32,605 bases of DNA from Xenococcus sp. PCC 7305 (GCF_000332055.1 NZ_ALVZ01000187.1:1-32605), one strand, 5' to 3'. Positions 7,598-15,484 are shown, counted from the first letter of the stretch. Program-made: numbers and translations. Notes: a model not told the origin generated them from the letters alone.

Positions 7598-8047
7598 TTA
7601 TTCGTATAACCAGGGTGTGATAGTCGGCGCCCAACTGGCTAGCTCGTCTTCTTTAAACCAAAGAGCGATTTCCGATTGAGCTGTTTCGATCGCATCGGAA
7701 CCATGAATAATATTGCGTCCAATACTAACTCCAAAATCTCCTCGAATCGTTCCAGGTTCAGCAGTCAGAGGGTTGGTCGCGCCAATAAGTTTTCTGGCAC
7801 TAGCAACCACACCATCACCTTCCCACACCATTGCGACTACAGGGGCGGAAATAATGAAATCGACTAAGCTGCCAAAAAATGGTCTTTCTTTATGGACTCC
7901 ATAATGTTGCTCGGCTAGTTCACGAGACACTTGCATGAGTTTCATGCCCACAAGAGTAAAGCCTTTGGTCTCAAAACGACCGACAATATCACCTACTAGA
8001 TTACGTTGTACCCCATCGGGTTTGATCATAATAAAAGTGCGTTCCAA
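7598..8047 (-). CDS. ndk: Nucleoside-diphosphate kinase
   Basis: A 149-residue cytosolic enzyme that transfers the gamma phosphate from ATP to other NDPs through a phosphohistidine. The N-terminal [18 protein letters not shown] strand, the GTIRGDFG segment (99-106) and the active histidine H115 in GRNIIHGSD are all present, and the length is normal. The start follows a purine-rich AGGAGGGAAC on the minus strand, a good ribosome binding site. Transcribed towards hpf. Confidence 0.98.
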   Translation of the reverse strand: MERTFIMIKPDGVQRNLVGDIVGRFETKGFTLVGMKLMQVSRELAEQHYGVHKERPFFGSLVDFIISAPVVAMVWEGDGVVASARKLIGATNPLTAEPGTIRGDFGVSIGRNIIHGSDAIETAQSEIALWFKEDELASWAPTITPWLYE

Positions 8048-8106
8048 AAGTTCCCTCCTACAGGTCTTAAAATTTCGTCACAAACTACAGATTAACACTG
8101 ACGAGT

Positions 8107-8134
8107 AAGTCAAAAGTCAAAAGTCAAAAGTCAA
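8107..8134. repeat. Tandem heptamer AAGTCAA x4
   Basis: Four perfect copies of AAGTCAA in a row (8107-8113, 8114-8120, 8121-8127, 8128-8134), the short tandem repeat type often seen between genes in cyanobacteria. Confidence 0.9.
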
Positions 8135-8168
8135 AAGTAATTTGAGTTTATCGGGCTTCGCCCTTGAA

Positions 8169-8325
8169 GGCAGATGGCAGACGGCAGACGGCAGAAGGTT
8201 TAAATCTACTTCTTCCTTCCCACTTTGGTTTAAGACCTCTCCCTTTAGGAAGAAACAGGGTTCGGGAGGGTTCAAAACCACTTCTTAACAAGAGAACTTC
8301 TGCCTTCTGCCCTCATTCTTCTGCC
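8169..8325. repeat. Inverted pair of GGCAGA heptamer arrays
   Basis: The left array is GGCAGAT-GGCAGAC-GGCAGAC-GGCAGAA (8169-8196). The right array TTCTGCC-TTCTGCC-CTCATTC-TTCTGCC (8298-8325) is its reverse complement type. The two arms could fold across the roughly 100-base interior. A GGGCTTCGCCC hairpin directly left of it recurs in opposite orientation near 9969-9981 beside another such array. Confidence 0.65.
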
Positions 8326-8330
8326 TTCGT

Positions 8331-9404
8331 TTATTGTTTATTGTTCAATGATTCTTGATGGCGTTCTTGAGCTAGAGAAATTAATTTATCTATTAATTGG
8401 GGAAATTCAATTCCTGTTGCTTTCCAGAGTTGGGGATACATACTGGTAGAAGTAAAACCAGGCAAGGTATTAATTTCATTAAGAAAAATTTCTCCTGTAG
8501 CTTCCACATAGAAAAAATCTATTCTAGCTAGTCCCGCTGCATCCACGGCGGCAAAAGCTTGTAGGGCCATTTCTTTAATTTGTTCGGCTACCGCATCGCT
8601 AAGTTTCGCCGGTATATATAACTCTGCTAAACCTGAAGTATATTTGGTTTCGTAATCATAAAAGTCACTAGCAAAACTAATTTCCCCAATTACAGAAGCC
8701 TTGGGATGATCGTTTCCTAAAACCGCACATTCGACTTCCCTCGCAACTACTCCTTCTTCGACGATGATGCGTCGGTCAAAGCTGGCTGCATTATCTAATG
8801 CTGATTCTAATTCACTTCGTGATCGCACTTTGGTAATGCCGACGGATGACCCTAAGTTGGCAGGTTTTACGAAGCAGGGGTAATCTAAAGTCGCCTCAAT
8901 GTCATCACAGAGTTTGGGAAAAACACAAGGACTAGACCAAACTTGAGCACGAGATACCCCTAAATACTTCACTTGGGGGATACCAGCTTGAGCAAAAGCC
9001 GTTTTCATCGCAATTTTATCCATGCCCACAGAAGATCCGAGCACACTACTACCAACGTAGGGAATTTGCATTAGAGTTAATAATCCCTGGATAGTGCCAT
9101 CTTCTCCATTAGGACCATGCAGAATAGGGAAAAATAGCTCTATTTCATTTAGATGCTGGGGAAATTGCCATAGATTACGTTGATCAGCTTCTTGAGCTAA
9201 ACTTTCCCCCGATTCCAAAACTTTTTGTGAAACATCAGATTCATGCCAAGTCCCCTGCTTGTCAATATAAACAGGAATAACTTCATATTTGGTTGCATTG
9301 GAATCTTGATTTAAAGCAGACGCGATCGCTTTTGCTGAGACAATAGAGACCTCATGTTCTCCTGAGCGACCACCAAACAACAACCCTACTTTCGTTTTTC
9401 CCAT
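8331..9404 (-). CDS. ddl: D-alanine--D-alanine ligase
   Basis: A 357-residue ATP-grasp ligase that makes D-Ala-D-Ala for peptidoglycan. The N-terminal [13 protein letters not shown] (about 8-20) is the family signature. [14 protein letters not shown] lies near 96-109. The ATP-grasp core contains [14 protein letters not shown], and the metal site is in ARIDFFY and [12 protein letters not shown]. The length is normal for the longer cyanobacterial form. The last residues (SLNNKQ) are read from a TTTATTG heptamer pair at 8331-8344, so the C terminus has grown into or been replaced by repeat DNA. Confidence 0.97.
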   Translation of the reverse strand: MGKTKVGLLFGGRSGEHEVSIVSAKAIASALNQDSNATKYEVIPVYIDKQGTWHESDVSQKVLESGESLAQEADQRNLWQFPQHLNEIELFFPILHGPNGEDGTIQGLLTLMQIPYVGSSVLGSSVGMDKIAMKTAFAQAGIPQVKYLGVSRAQVWSSPCVFPKLCDDIEATLDYPCFVKPANLGSSVGITKVRSRSELESALDNAASFDRRIIVEEGVVAREVECAVLGNDHPKASVIGEISFASDFYDYETKYTSGLAELYIPAKLSDAVAEQIKEMALQAFAAVDAAGLARIDFFYVEATGEIFLNEINTLPGFTSTSMYPQLWKATGIEFPQLIDKLISLAQERHQESLNNKQ

Positions 9405-9656
9405 GAATCAATTATCAACTATCGGTAAATACTAACAACAATAGTATAGGGAAGAACATATTAATGGCATTGTCGCTATGAGCAAATCTCTCTTTGTTAC
9501 TTCAAAAATTCAATCTTACTGAGTTGTGAAAAATGTTTAATAATAATTACGAAGTTTAGCTATCCATAATCTTGGTTATAAAATGGTGACTATAGAGAAT
9601 GAACATTGAAGTATTTTTCTAGTCTCGGGGATCTTTAACTTAACAGGGCCTAAAAA
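9405..9656. other. Intergenic gap between divergent ddl and PCP_red gene
   Basis: 252 bp with no gene or repeat array that I can support; it should hold the two divergent promoters. Confidence 0.5.
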
Positions 9657-9848
9657 ATGACTATCAGCAGGTTTCCATTTAACAATAATTTATTTTGGAC
9701 TCAAGAAGCTCAGATTAAACTTAACAGAATTCCTTTCTTTGTCCGCATTCAAGCTCGTCAGAGAATTGAAGAACTAGCTCGTATTGCCCAATCAGAAGAA
9801 GTAACCGTCGATATTGTCGAACAAGCACGTAGTGAATTTGGGCAGTAA
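9657..9848 (+). CDS. PCP_red (protochlorophyllide reductase C-terminal-like) small protein
   Basis: This 63-residue protein matches the short helical PCP_red domain found at the C terminus of the ChlB subunit of light-independent protochlorophyllide reductase. Visible hallmarks are W[16 protein letters not shown], the following RQRIEELAR helix and [10 protein letters not shown] near the end. Stand-alone copies occur in cyanobacteria; their role is not established, and a link to chlorophyll synthesis is inference. No catalytic residues are expected in this piece. Confidence 0.8.
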   Translation: MTISRFPFNNNLFWTQEAQIKLNRIPFFVRIQARQRIEELARIAQSEEVTVDIVEQARSEFGQ

Positions 9849-9984
9849 TTTGTTTTAAGCGTCGAGCGAAAGCAGAAGCGCACATCCATCTGCCTTCTCT
9901 CTTGGTGCGCGTTCCCTAGCGCCTTGCAAAGGCGCGGGGTCGCACCGCTGCCCTCTGCCTTCTGCCCTCAAGGGCAAAGCCCGA
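9849..9984. repeat. GC-rich repeat patch with hairpin and TTCTGCC heptamers
   Basis: The patch between the PCP_red gene and the glycosyltransferase is GC-richer than its neighbours. It has a perfect 7-bp hairpin with a 3-base loop (GCGCCTT 9919-9925, AAGGCGC 9929-9935), then CTGCCCT/CTGCCTT/CTGCCCT heptamers and GGGCAAAGCCC. The last two parts are the reverse complement of the pattern at 8151-8175, so the same composite repeat occurs twice in opposite orientation. It may also end the two convergent transcripts. Confidence 0.6.
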
Positions 9985-10917
9985 TCACGTTTTGCTTTCT
10001 CGATATGCTTGATAAACGCCTTGGACATTGTACCAATTAAGAAAAATGCGAGCTATTTCCAAAGATAGTTGAGGTTTTCCTTTAGCTATCAAAAACTTTA
10101 ATAATGGCTCCATTGTTTTTTCGTTAAGTAAGCCTCCCAAAGACAAAATTCCCCAAAGTATTTGATGTAGAATTGTCATCTGAATCATCATTTTTACCTC
10201 CCAGGTAGGATGTTTTTGATAAAAGACAACTCCCATTCTGCCCCGTTGGATTTCTTTGTCAATTAGATTGGGGATTTGTTCTAGATTAAAGGGTGGATGC
10301 CAATGATAGCCTACAGCTTCGGGACATTTAATAAGTTTTAAATCTAGTTTTTTCAATCTGACTCCTAACTCTAAATCTTCCCATCCGTAAAGATGAAACT
10401 GCGTATCAAACTTCCCCGCTTTTTCGAGCCATTTTTTGGCGATCGCGACATTTCCCGTGGCGAAATAAGCTGCGGAAAAATCAGTGATTTTGTAAGGCTC
10501 TGATGTCGGATTTTCAAAGTTACAAGTATTAATGACTGCCCCGTAGGTAAAAATGCGATCGCTATTTGTCTTTTCCGCCCCTGCAAGCAATGCATCAGCA
10601 TGAGCCTGCAAAAAACTTTCGGTGACTACCAAATCACTATCAATGAAAATAATAGTGTCTCCTTCTGCTTTTTCTATTCCTAAATTTCTGGCAGCGGCAG
10701 GACCTTGATGATTTTGTTGAAAGGTTTTTATATGGGGGAATTGATTTTTATGATCAGCAAGCCATTCGATCGTATGATCCGTTGAACCATCATCAACCAA
10801 GATAATTTCGTATTCCTGAATCATATTGGCATCAAAAGATTGTTTTTCTAAGATAGCCAAACATTTTCTGAGAATTGGTAACCGATTATAAGTGGGAATG
10901 ACAATACTAATATACAT
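9985..10917 (-). CDS. Family 2 glycosyltransferase
   Basis: A 310-residue GT-A fold glycosyltransferase. It starts MYISIVIPTYNRLPIL, has the nucleotide-sugar strand EIILVDDGSTDHT (38-50), AARNLG near 75, the metal-binding IFIDSDLVV (about 91-99) and the acceptor-side GWEDLELGVRLKK (178-190) containing the catalytic ED pair. There is no membrane segment at the C terminus. It is likely to act at the cytosolic face on a polysaccharide or lipid-linked sugar; donor and acceptor cannot be read from the sequence. It is downstream of, and on the same strand as, the SirB1 gene (37 bp), with no other sugar-related gene nearby. Confidence 0.9.
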   Translation of the reverse strand: MYISIVIPTYNRLPILRKCLAILEKQSFDANMIQEYEIILVDDGSTDHTIEWLADHKNQFPHIKTFQQNHQGPAAARNLGIEKAEGDTIIFIDSDLVVTESFLQAHADALLAGAEKTNSDRIFTYGAVINTCNFENPTSEPYKITDFSAAYFATGNVAIAKKWLEKAGKFDTQFHLYGWEDLELGVRLKKLDLKLIKCPEAVGYHWHPPFNLEQIPNLIDKEIQRGRMGVVFYQKHPTWEVKMMIQMTILHQILWGILSLGGLLNEKTMEPLLKFLIAKGKPQLSLEIARIFLNWYNVQGVYQAYRESKT

Positions 10918-10954
10918 TTAGTTAATTAGAAATTAATAATTATGACAAAAACTG

Positions 10955-11782
10955 CTATGGAAAGCTATTTTCGATTTTATCGACAATCATTTTAATCATT
11001 TGATATTCATCACCATAATCTGCAAGTTTGAGATAGGCTTGTAAATCTTGAGAAGCTTCTGGCCAAATCTTTAGCTCATAGTATAACAAGCCGCGATCGC
11101 GTAATTCATGGGGATTATTGGGAAATAAAACCAACAGACCAGTAATAATTGCTAGCACTTTATTATATTGACGGCGGTGGAGAAAAATTTGTTTTAAATT
11201 TGTTAACATCCTCGCCAGAATCTGCTTATTCGTAACTGGAGCTAAAAATCGGGGCTCCAACTTTACTGGCTGTTGATACAACTGTTGTAGTTTTGCCGCA
11301 CAATCCTCTTTAAATAAAATTTCTCCTTGATTAAAAGCATCGACAAAAATACCTGCCTCATTAAAATCAGGACGAATGAGAAAATGTCCGGGCATCCCAA
11401 TTCCCAGCATGGGAAAATCTAGTCTCTTAGCTATTTCTAAATAAACAATCGCCAGAGTAAGAGGAATCCCAGTGCGCAAATCTAGAACATCATTCAGAAA
11501 ACTGTTTTTAGGATTATAGTAATCTTCGCTGTTACCTGTAAATTCTAGATAGTTATAAAGATGATTATTAATCGTTTTAATTACTTGTAGGGGATAGCGT
11601 TGTGATGGCAACTTAATAGCAATATCTTCTGCAATCAGATCGAGCTGCTGTAAATATTTTGCTACTTCCAACTCTGGATATTCTGCCTGAGCGCAATATA
11701 AACTAGCTCTGGCCAAATTAATTGACTCATCAGAGCGACTTACTTCCTGTGCAAAATTGTCCCAACCAATTTGATGCTTCAT
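10955..11782 (-). CDS. SirB1 family protein (transglutaminase-like plus TPR)
   Basis: A 275-residue protein of the SirB1 family. An N-terminal helical part is followed by the transglutaminase-like core (about 80-160) with NDVLDLRTGIPLTLAIVYLEIAKRL and MPGHFLIR. The C-terminal part (about 195-265) looks like tetratricopeptide helices (LFPNNPHELRDRGLLYYEL). The usual catalytic cysteine position of transglutaminases is not evident, as is common in this family, whose function is poorly known. The start lies 28 bp from the inverted-repeat element at 11810-11916, so that element is in its promoter region. Confidence 0.85.
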   Translation of the reverse strand: MKHQIGWDNFAQEVSRSDESINLARASLYCAQAEYPELEVAKYLQQLDLIAEDIAIKLPSQRYPLQVIKTINNHLYNYLEFTGNSEDYYNPKNSFLNDVLDLRTGIPLTLAIVYLEIAKRLDFPMLGIGMPGHFLIRPDFNEAGIFVDAFNQGEILFKEDCAAKLQQLYQQPVKLEPRFLAPVTNKQILARMLTNLKQIFLHRRQYNKVLAIITGLLVLFPNNPHELRDRGLLYYELKIWPEASQDLQAYLKLADYGDEYQMIKMIVDKIENSFP

Positions 11783-11809
11783 TAACTGCGATCGCGACTA
11801 ACGGTGTTT

Positions 11810-11916
11810 TACACGACTTGGCTATTTATGGTCTAGTGAGGATAGGTGTTAGGTTTTAGGTGTTAGGTTTTAGGTGTTAGGTTTTAGGTTAAAAGGAGTC
11901 ATAGCCAAGTCGTGTA
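11810..11916. mobile_element. MITE-like element: 16-bp perfect inverted ends around a heptamer core
   Basis: TACACGACTTGGCTAT (11810-11825) and its exact reverse complement (11901-11916) frame a core of six heptamers, alternating AGGTGTT and AGGTTTT (11844-11885), i.e. a 14-bp unit three times. There is no coding capacity. Its shape matches a small non-autonomous inverted-repeat element or large hairpin. No target-site duplication is obvious. It lies between the starts of the SirB1 gene and the end of the recombinase gene, both on the minus strand. Confidence 0.6.
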
Positions 11917-11963
11917 TTTTACATATCTTAATACAAAAAGCGTCATCTTGATCTTGTGAACCT

Positions 11964-13277
11964 TTAGAAAATAAAAACTAAATTTAAATTCCATTTATTG
12001 CCATCCAAACGGACAATTTCGATCTGCTTAATAAATTCTCGAAAATAAAATCTTCTTTCTGGTTCTGATAAATCTAACCAAAATTGAGGAATGGACACTG
12101 TCTTGGCGATCGCTTTTAAATTTTCTGGAGGCAGTTGAGCCAGTTGAGTTTCTAATTGTGAGATTTCTGTTTGTAGTTTGTAATTTCTAAGCTTGGCAGT
12201 TTCTTGGTCGAGAATATTTTGTCTTTGCAATATTGGCAATTGCAAAAGAATTTCTTTTTTTTGTTTAATTGTGCTTTGGATCTGCTCTTTGAATATTGTG
12301 ATATTTTGCAAATTTACCTGCTCAACAGCGATCGGTAGTTCATCGCATATTTGAGTAATAGCTTGTTGTAAAATCTCCTGATAATGAATTGCTTTACATT
12401 TAGTTTCTCGCGGACAGTCATGACATCGCAGATAAAGATACTCCTGTTTATTTTTTCTTTGTGTCACCCGCGATATTACCATTGGCAAATGACATTCTTG
12501 GCAAGTAATCAAGCCCGCCAAAGAACGAGGAGCACTAGCCGTTCGAGATGGTAAGCGACTATTACGCCGCAATATTCTATCTATTTGGGCAGCTTCTTCC
12601 CGATCTAAAATTGCAGCATGGGTGTTGAGAATTACCTGATTATCTTTATACTTTAAATCGCCTCGATACACAGGATTAGTCAACCAATTTTTTCCCGTGG
12701 AAGGAGCAACTTTCTTCCCATATCTTTTAGCTAAATATCTAACAGCACCGCGTAGGGAACCAAAGAGCAAAAATTGTTCAAAAAAGTCTTTGACGACAGG
12801 AGCAGTGCTTTTATCAATAATATACTTATCCTGTCCTCGACGATAACCATAAGGAGCTTTGCCTGGGGGAGGTAAAACCTTAAGACGGTTCCGCGCATGG
12901 CCTTGAATTAAACGTTCTTTTCTTTTATTACTGGTTACTTTTTCTAATAGCTGAATTAGAGCAAGTTTGGTATCTTGATTACTTTTTTGAGAAAATTTAG
13001 AAGACTGATAATCTTGTTCGATAGCAATAACTTCTATCCCTAAAGACTCTAATTTTTTAAGGCGATCGCCAATGTCAACAATATTATTACCCAAATCTTC
13101 TAAGCGACGAATGAATATTTTTTGAGGAGGATTCTTTTGCGAATCATCTATTAGTTTTAGTAGCTGCTGACGACCAGCTAAATCTAGATAAATATCATCA
13201 ATTTCTTGTCCCCAAATATTTTTATCAGGAGGGGTTTCCAGCAACGGATCTATGTATAGATAAGCAACTACTTTCAT
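11964..13277 (-). CDS. Large serine recombinase-like protein (XisF type), catalytic serine not visible
   Basis: A 437-residue protein with the large serine recombinase layout: a resolvase-like N-terminal domain (1-~125), a 'recombinase' DNA-binding domain (about 135-235, with GKAPYGYRR at 139-147 and NPVYRGDL at 201-208), a zinc ribbon (C259/C262, C285/C288) and a coiled coil (about 320-380). XisF, which excises the fdxN element in heterocystous cyanobacteria, has this architecture. Here the first 45 residues contain no serine, where the nucleophile (Y-x-R-x-S) should be. The usual RLxRLxR arginine motif reads RRLEDLGNN (57-65), losing the catalytic arginines. The frame is otherwise intact. 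It may be a domesticated DNA-binding relative or a decayed recombinase. No phage or element genes adjoin it. Confidence 0.75.
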   Translation of the reverse strand: MKVVAYLYIDPLLETPPDKNIWGQEIDDIYLDLAGRQQLLKLIDDSQKNPPQKIFIRRLEDLGNNIVDIGDRLKKLESLGIEVIAIEQDYQSSKFSQKSNQDTKLALIQLLEKVTSNKRKERLIQGHARNRLKVLPPPGKAPYGYRRGQDKYIIDKSTAPVVKDFFEQFLLFGSLRGAVRYLAKRYGKKVAPSTGKNWLTNPVYRGDLKYKDNQVILNTHAAILDREEAAQIDRILRRNSRLPSRTASAPRSLAGLITCQECHLPMVISRVTQRKNKQEYLYLRCHDCPRETKCKAIHYQEILQQAITQICDELPIAVEQVNLQNITIFKEQIQSTIKQKKEILLQLPILQRQNILDQETAKLRNYKLQTEISQLETQLAQLPPENLKAIAKTVSIPQFWLDLSEPERRFYFREFIKQIEIVRLDGNKWNLNLVFIF

Positions 13278-13284
13278 AAAGACT

Positions 13285-13300
13285 GGTGTTAGGTTTTAGG
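13285..13300. repeat. Heptamer stub GGTGTTAGGTTTTAGG
   Basis: The same heptamers as in the core of the element at 11810-11916, directly touching the left end of the other element at 13301. It lies upstream of the recombinase start codon. Confidence 0.6.
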
Positions 13301-13407
13301 TATAGCGTTTCTCATATTCATAAGATACAGTTTGCTGTTCCCGATTCCCTATTCCCTATTCCCTAAAGCATATCCTTATGTATCTCACTAATTAGAGAAA
13401 GGCTATA
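13301..13407. mobile_element. MITE-like element A, copy 1 (107 bp)
   Basis: The ends TATAGCGTTTCTC (13301-13313) and GAGAAAGGCTATA (13395-13407) are inverted repeats matching at 12 of 13 positions. The interior carries four TTCCC(T/G)A heptamers (13338-13365). A near-identical copy is at 26029-26142 with one more heptamer. Its right 45 bp encode the C terminus and stop codon of the TauE/SafE gene. It is non-coding otherwise and probably mobilised in trans, if at all. Confidence 0.75.
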
Positions 13408-14175
13408 AATCCCCCAAGCCTGCCAAAAAGTATAAATAGCTAGAATCACCAATAACATAGTAAAAGCGAAGCCAACTACTTTACTAGGTAATTTAGGCAG
13501 AAAACGAGTGCTGACCTGAGCCCCGATCAAACCTCCTGTTCCCAAGAGCAGTCCTTCCACAAAAAGAACATTACCCTTTAGGGCATGACCAATAGAAGCC
13601 GAAATAGCAGTCAAAACGATAACACCCAAACTGGTGCGAATCGCTGTCTTGATAGATTCTCCGAGCAAAATAATTTGCAGTGGCACCATAATCACCCCGC
13701 CACCAACTCCAAATAGACCAGCCAAAACACCTGCTGTTCCCCCCGTTGCCACTCTAGAAACTATGGGATTCCCAATTGGGGTTTGCGCCTCACCTTGATG
13801 CTGGGCAATGATCCGTTTGCGAAACTCAACTAGGAATATGTTAACAACCAGTAGCAGTCCAAAAGCAAATAAGAGCAGAGCAGGGGAAAATTTATCGGCA
13901 AAATAAACCCCAACTTGTGCCGCTAAAAGAGCTGGTAGCCCTAAATAAAGAATGCTTTGAAGCTTAATATAACCCATGCGCCAATTCTGAAGCGTTCCGG
14001 AGAGTGCAGTAATCGTAATGGCCAGAGCACTGGTTGCCACGGCTTGAATCGGCTCATAACCCAAAGCCACCAAAAGCGGCACGAGAACAGTGCCTCCACC
14101 AATTCCTAAAAAGCCGGCTAGAATGCCAGAAAAAAAGCCACTAATACCTATAAATACGGGGTTTGCTAGCATCAT
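13363..14175 (-). CDS. TauE/SafE family sulfite/anion permease
   Basis: A 270-residue permease with the two-fold TauE/SafE repeat. The two copies of the signature are GFLGIGGGTVLVPLLVALGYEPIQAVATSALAI (split over about 21-53) and GLFGVGGGVIMVPL followed by KTAIRTSLGVIVLTAI (about 153-195). Roughly eight membrane helices are visible. The family exports sulfite, sulfoacetate or similar organic anions, or moves metals; the substrate is not predictable here. The last 14 residues (YSLSLISEIHKDML) and the TAG stop are read from a MITE-like element, so the natural C terminus has been replaced. Two ATG codons in a row start the frame. Confidence 0.9.
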   Translation of the reverse strand: MMLANPVFIGISGFFSGILAGFLGIGGGTVLVPLLVALGYEPIQAVATSALAITITALSGTLQNWRMGYIKLQSILYLGLPALLAAQVGVYFADKFSPALLLFAFGLLLVVNIFLVEFRKRIIAQHQGEAQTPIGNPIVSRVATGGTAGVLAGLFGVGGGVIMVPLQIILLGESIKTAIRTSLGVIVLTAISASIGHALKGNVLFVEGLLLGTGGLIGAQVSTRFLPKLPSKVVGFAFTMLLVILAIYTFWQAWGIYSLSLISEIHKDML

Positions 14176-14323
14176 AAATAAGTTTAATCCTTTGCTATTT
14201 TTTGAGAATAATAATTAATTTAAATTCTTACGCCGCTTCTCTTGCTTAGGTTCCTCTGTCTGCCCTATGATTAAAAGTTCGTCAATCTCTAAGAAATAGA
14301 ATCTTAGCTTACATTTATCTTTT

Positions 14324-15052
14324 GTGAAAGTGGTTACATTAGGAATAAATATCGATCACGTAGCAACTATCCGCCAAGCGAGAAGAACAGTAGAACCTGA
14401 TCCTGTGGCTGCGGCAGTTTTGGCTGAATTGGGTGGTGCCGATGGTATTACCGTGCATTTACGAGAAGATCGCCGTCATATCCAGGATCGAGATGTGCAT
14501 CTGTTGCGTCAAACTGTGCGTAGTCATCTCAACCTAGAAATGGCCCCGACAGAGGAAATGGTTGCGATCGCCCTAGAAATTAAGCCGGATTATGTCACCT
14601 TAGTTCCCGAAAAACGAGAGGAGGTAACAACCGAAGGTGGCATTGATATGCTAGCTAATCGCGATCGCTTTACTGAGATTGTTAGCCAATTACAAGGTGC
14701 GGCAATTCCTGTGAGTTGGTTTATTGACGCTGATTCGGCGCAAATAGAAGCGGCGGCCAATACTGGTGCCAAGTTTATTGAGCTACATACAGGAAAATAT
14801 GCTGATGCGATCGATGAGGCGAGTCAAGCCAAAGAACTAGAAGATCTAGAGGCAGGAACTAAAATTGCGATCGCCGCTGGATTACGAGTTAATGCAGGAC
14901 ATGGATTAACTTACTGGAATGTTTACCCTGTTGCTTGTATCCCAGGTATGGAAGAATTAAATATTGGTCACACTATTGTCAGTCGTGCGGTATTAGTCGG
15001 AATGGAAAGAGCCGTCAGGGAAATGAAATTAGCGATTAAGGGACAACTATAA
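14324..15052 (+). CDS. pdxJ: Pyridoxine 5'-phosphate synthase PdxJ
   Basis: A 242-residue TIM-barrel enzyme that condenses 1-deoxy-xylulose 5-phosphate with aminoacetone 3-phosphate in the DXP-dependent vitamin B6 pathway. The N-terminal [17 protein letters not shown], then [40 protein letters not shown] and [13 protein letters not shown] are characteristic, and the length is normal. There is no ATG near the expected start. The GTG at 14324 or the in-frame GTG at 14330 must be used; the second gives the shorter [10 protein letters not shown] typical of the family. Neither has a clear Shine-Dalgarno sequence. Confidence 0.97.
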   Translation: MKVVTLGINIDHVATIRQARRTVEPDPVAAAVLAELGGADGITVHLREDRRHIQDRDVHLLRQTVRSHLNLEMAPTEEMVAIALEIKPDYVTLVPEKREEVTTEGGIDMLANRDRFTEIVSQLQGAAIPVSWFIDADSAQIEAAANTGAKFIELHTGKYADAIDEASQAKELEDLEAGTKIAIAAGLRVNAGHGLTYWNVYPVACIPGMEELNIGHTIVSRAVLVGMERAVREMKLAIKGQL

Positions 15053-15126
15053 TTTATAAGCTGAAAGATATTCAACACAACAATAATTCAAAAAAAATAA
15101 TAGATACTGACTAGGAAAAATTAACA

Positions 15127-15456
15127 ATGACTACATATCATTACGTTTTAGCAAGCCAAAAATTCTTATTTGAAGAAGAACCTTTTGAGGAAGTTATCGA
15201 AGAAAGAGTTCGCAATTACAAAGAGCAAAACAAAGAAATCGATTTCTGGGTAATCAAACAACCAGCATTTCTCGAAGCCCCAGAATTTTCCCAAATCAAA
15301 GCGAAATGTCCCCAGCCATCGGCAGCCGTTATTTCTACCAATAAACAATTAATTACTTGGTTGAAGCTAAGACTAGAATATGTGTTTGTTGGAAGTTTTG
15401 AAGCTCCTTCTGACAATATTCCTGATGCCCTAGCTTCTTTAGAAAAAGCCGCTTAG
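15127..15456 (+). CDS. ycf54: Ycf54 (Mg-protoporphyrin IX monomethyl ester cyclase subunit)
   Basis: A 109-residue soluble protein of the Ycf54/DUF2488 family. It begins YHYVLASQKFLFEEEPFEEV, continues with KEIDFWVIKQPAFLEAPEF and ends with VISTNKQLITWLKLRLEYV and FVGSFEAPSDNIPD, all very typical. Ycf54 is an accessory subunit of the aerobic oxidative ring cyclase with AcsF in chlorophyll synthesis. Located 74 bp behind pdxJ in the same direction; no functional link is apparent. A TAATAAG heptamer array begins directly behind the stop codon. Confidence 0.95.
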   Translation: MTTYHYVLASQKFLFEEEPFEEVIEERVRNYKEQNKEIDFWVIKQPAFLEAPEFSQIKAKCPQPSAAVISTNKQLITWLKLRLEYVFVGSFEAPSDNIPDALASLEKAA

Positions 15457-15484
15457 TAGTAAGTAATAAGTAATGAGTAATAAG
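15457..15484. repeat. TAATAAG/TAATGAG array behind ycf54
   Basis: TAATAAG (15464-15470), TAATGAG (15471-15477) and TAATAAG (15478-15484), preceded by TAGTAAG-like bases that continue from the ycf54 stop codon. Same family as the arrays at 3090, 16620 and 25980. Confidence 0.85.

Larger units (their letters stand above)
8048..8330. other. Non-coding gap filled with heptamer repeats
   Basis: The gap between ndk and ddl has no gene that I can support. It contains a tandem AAGTCAA array (8107-8134), a GGGCTTCGCCC hairpin (8153-8163), a GGCAGA-type heptamer array and its inverted counterpart (8169-8325). It also includes the ndk promoter region. Confidence 0.7.

Noticed and set aside
8164-8358. 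Open frame of 64 codons on the plus strand
   Set aside because: It is read entirely from heptamer repeats between ndk and ddl and has no family resemblance.
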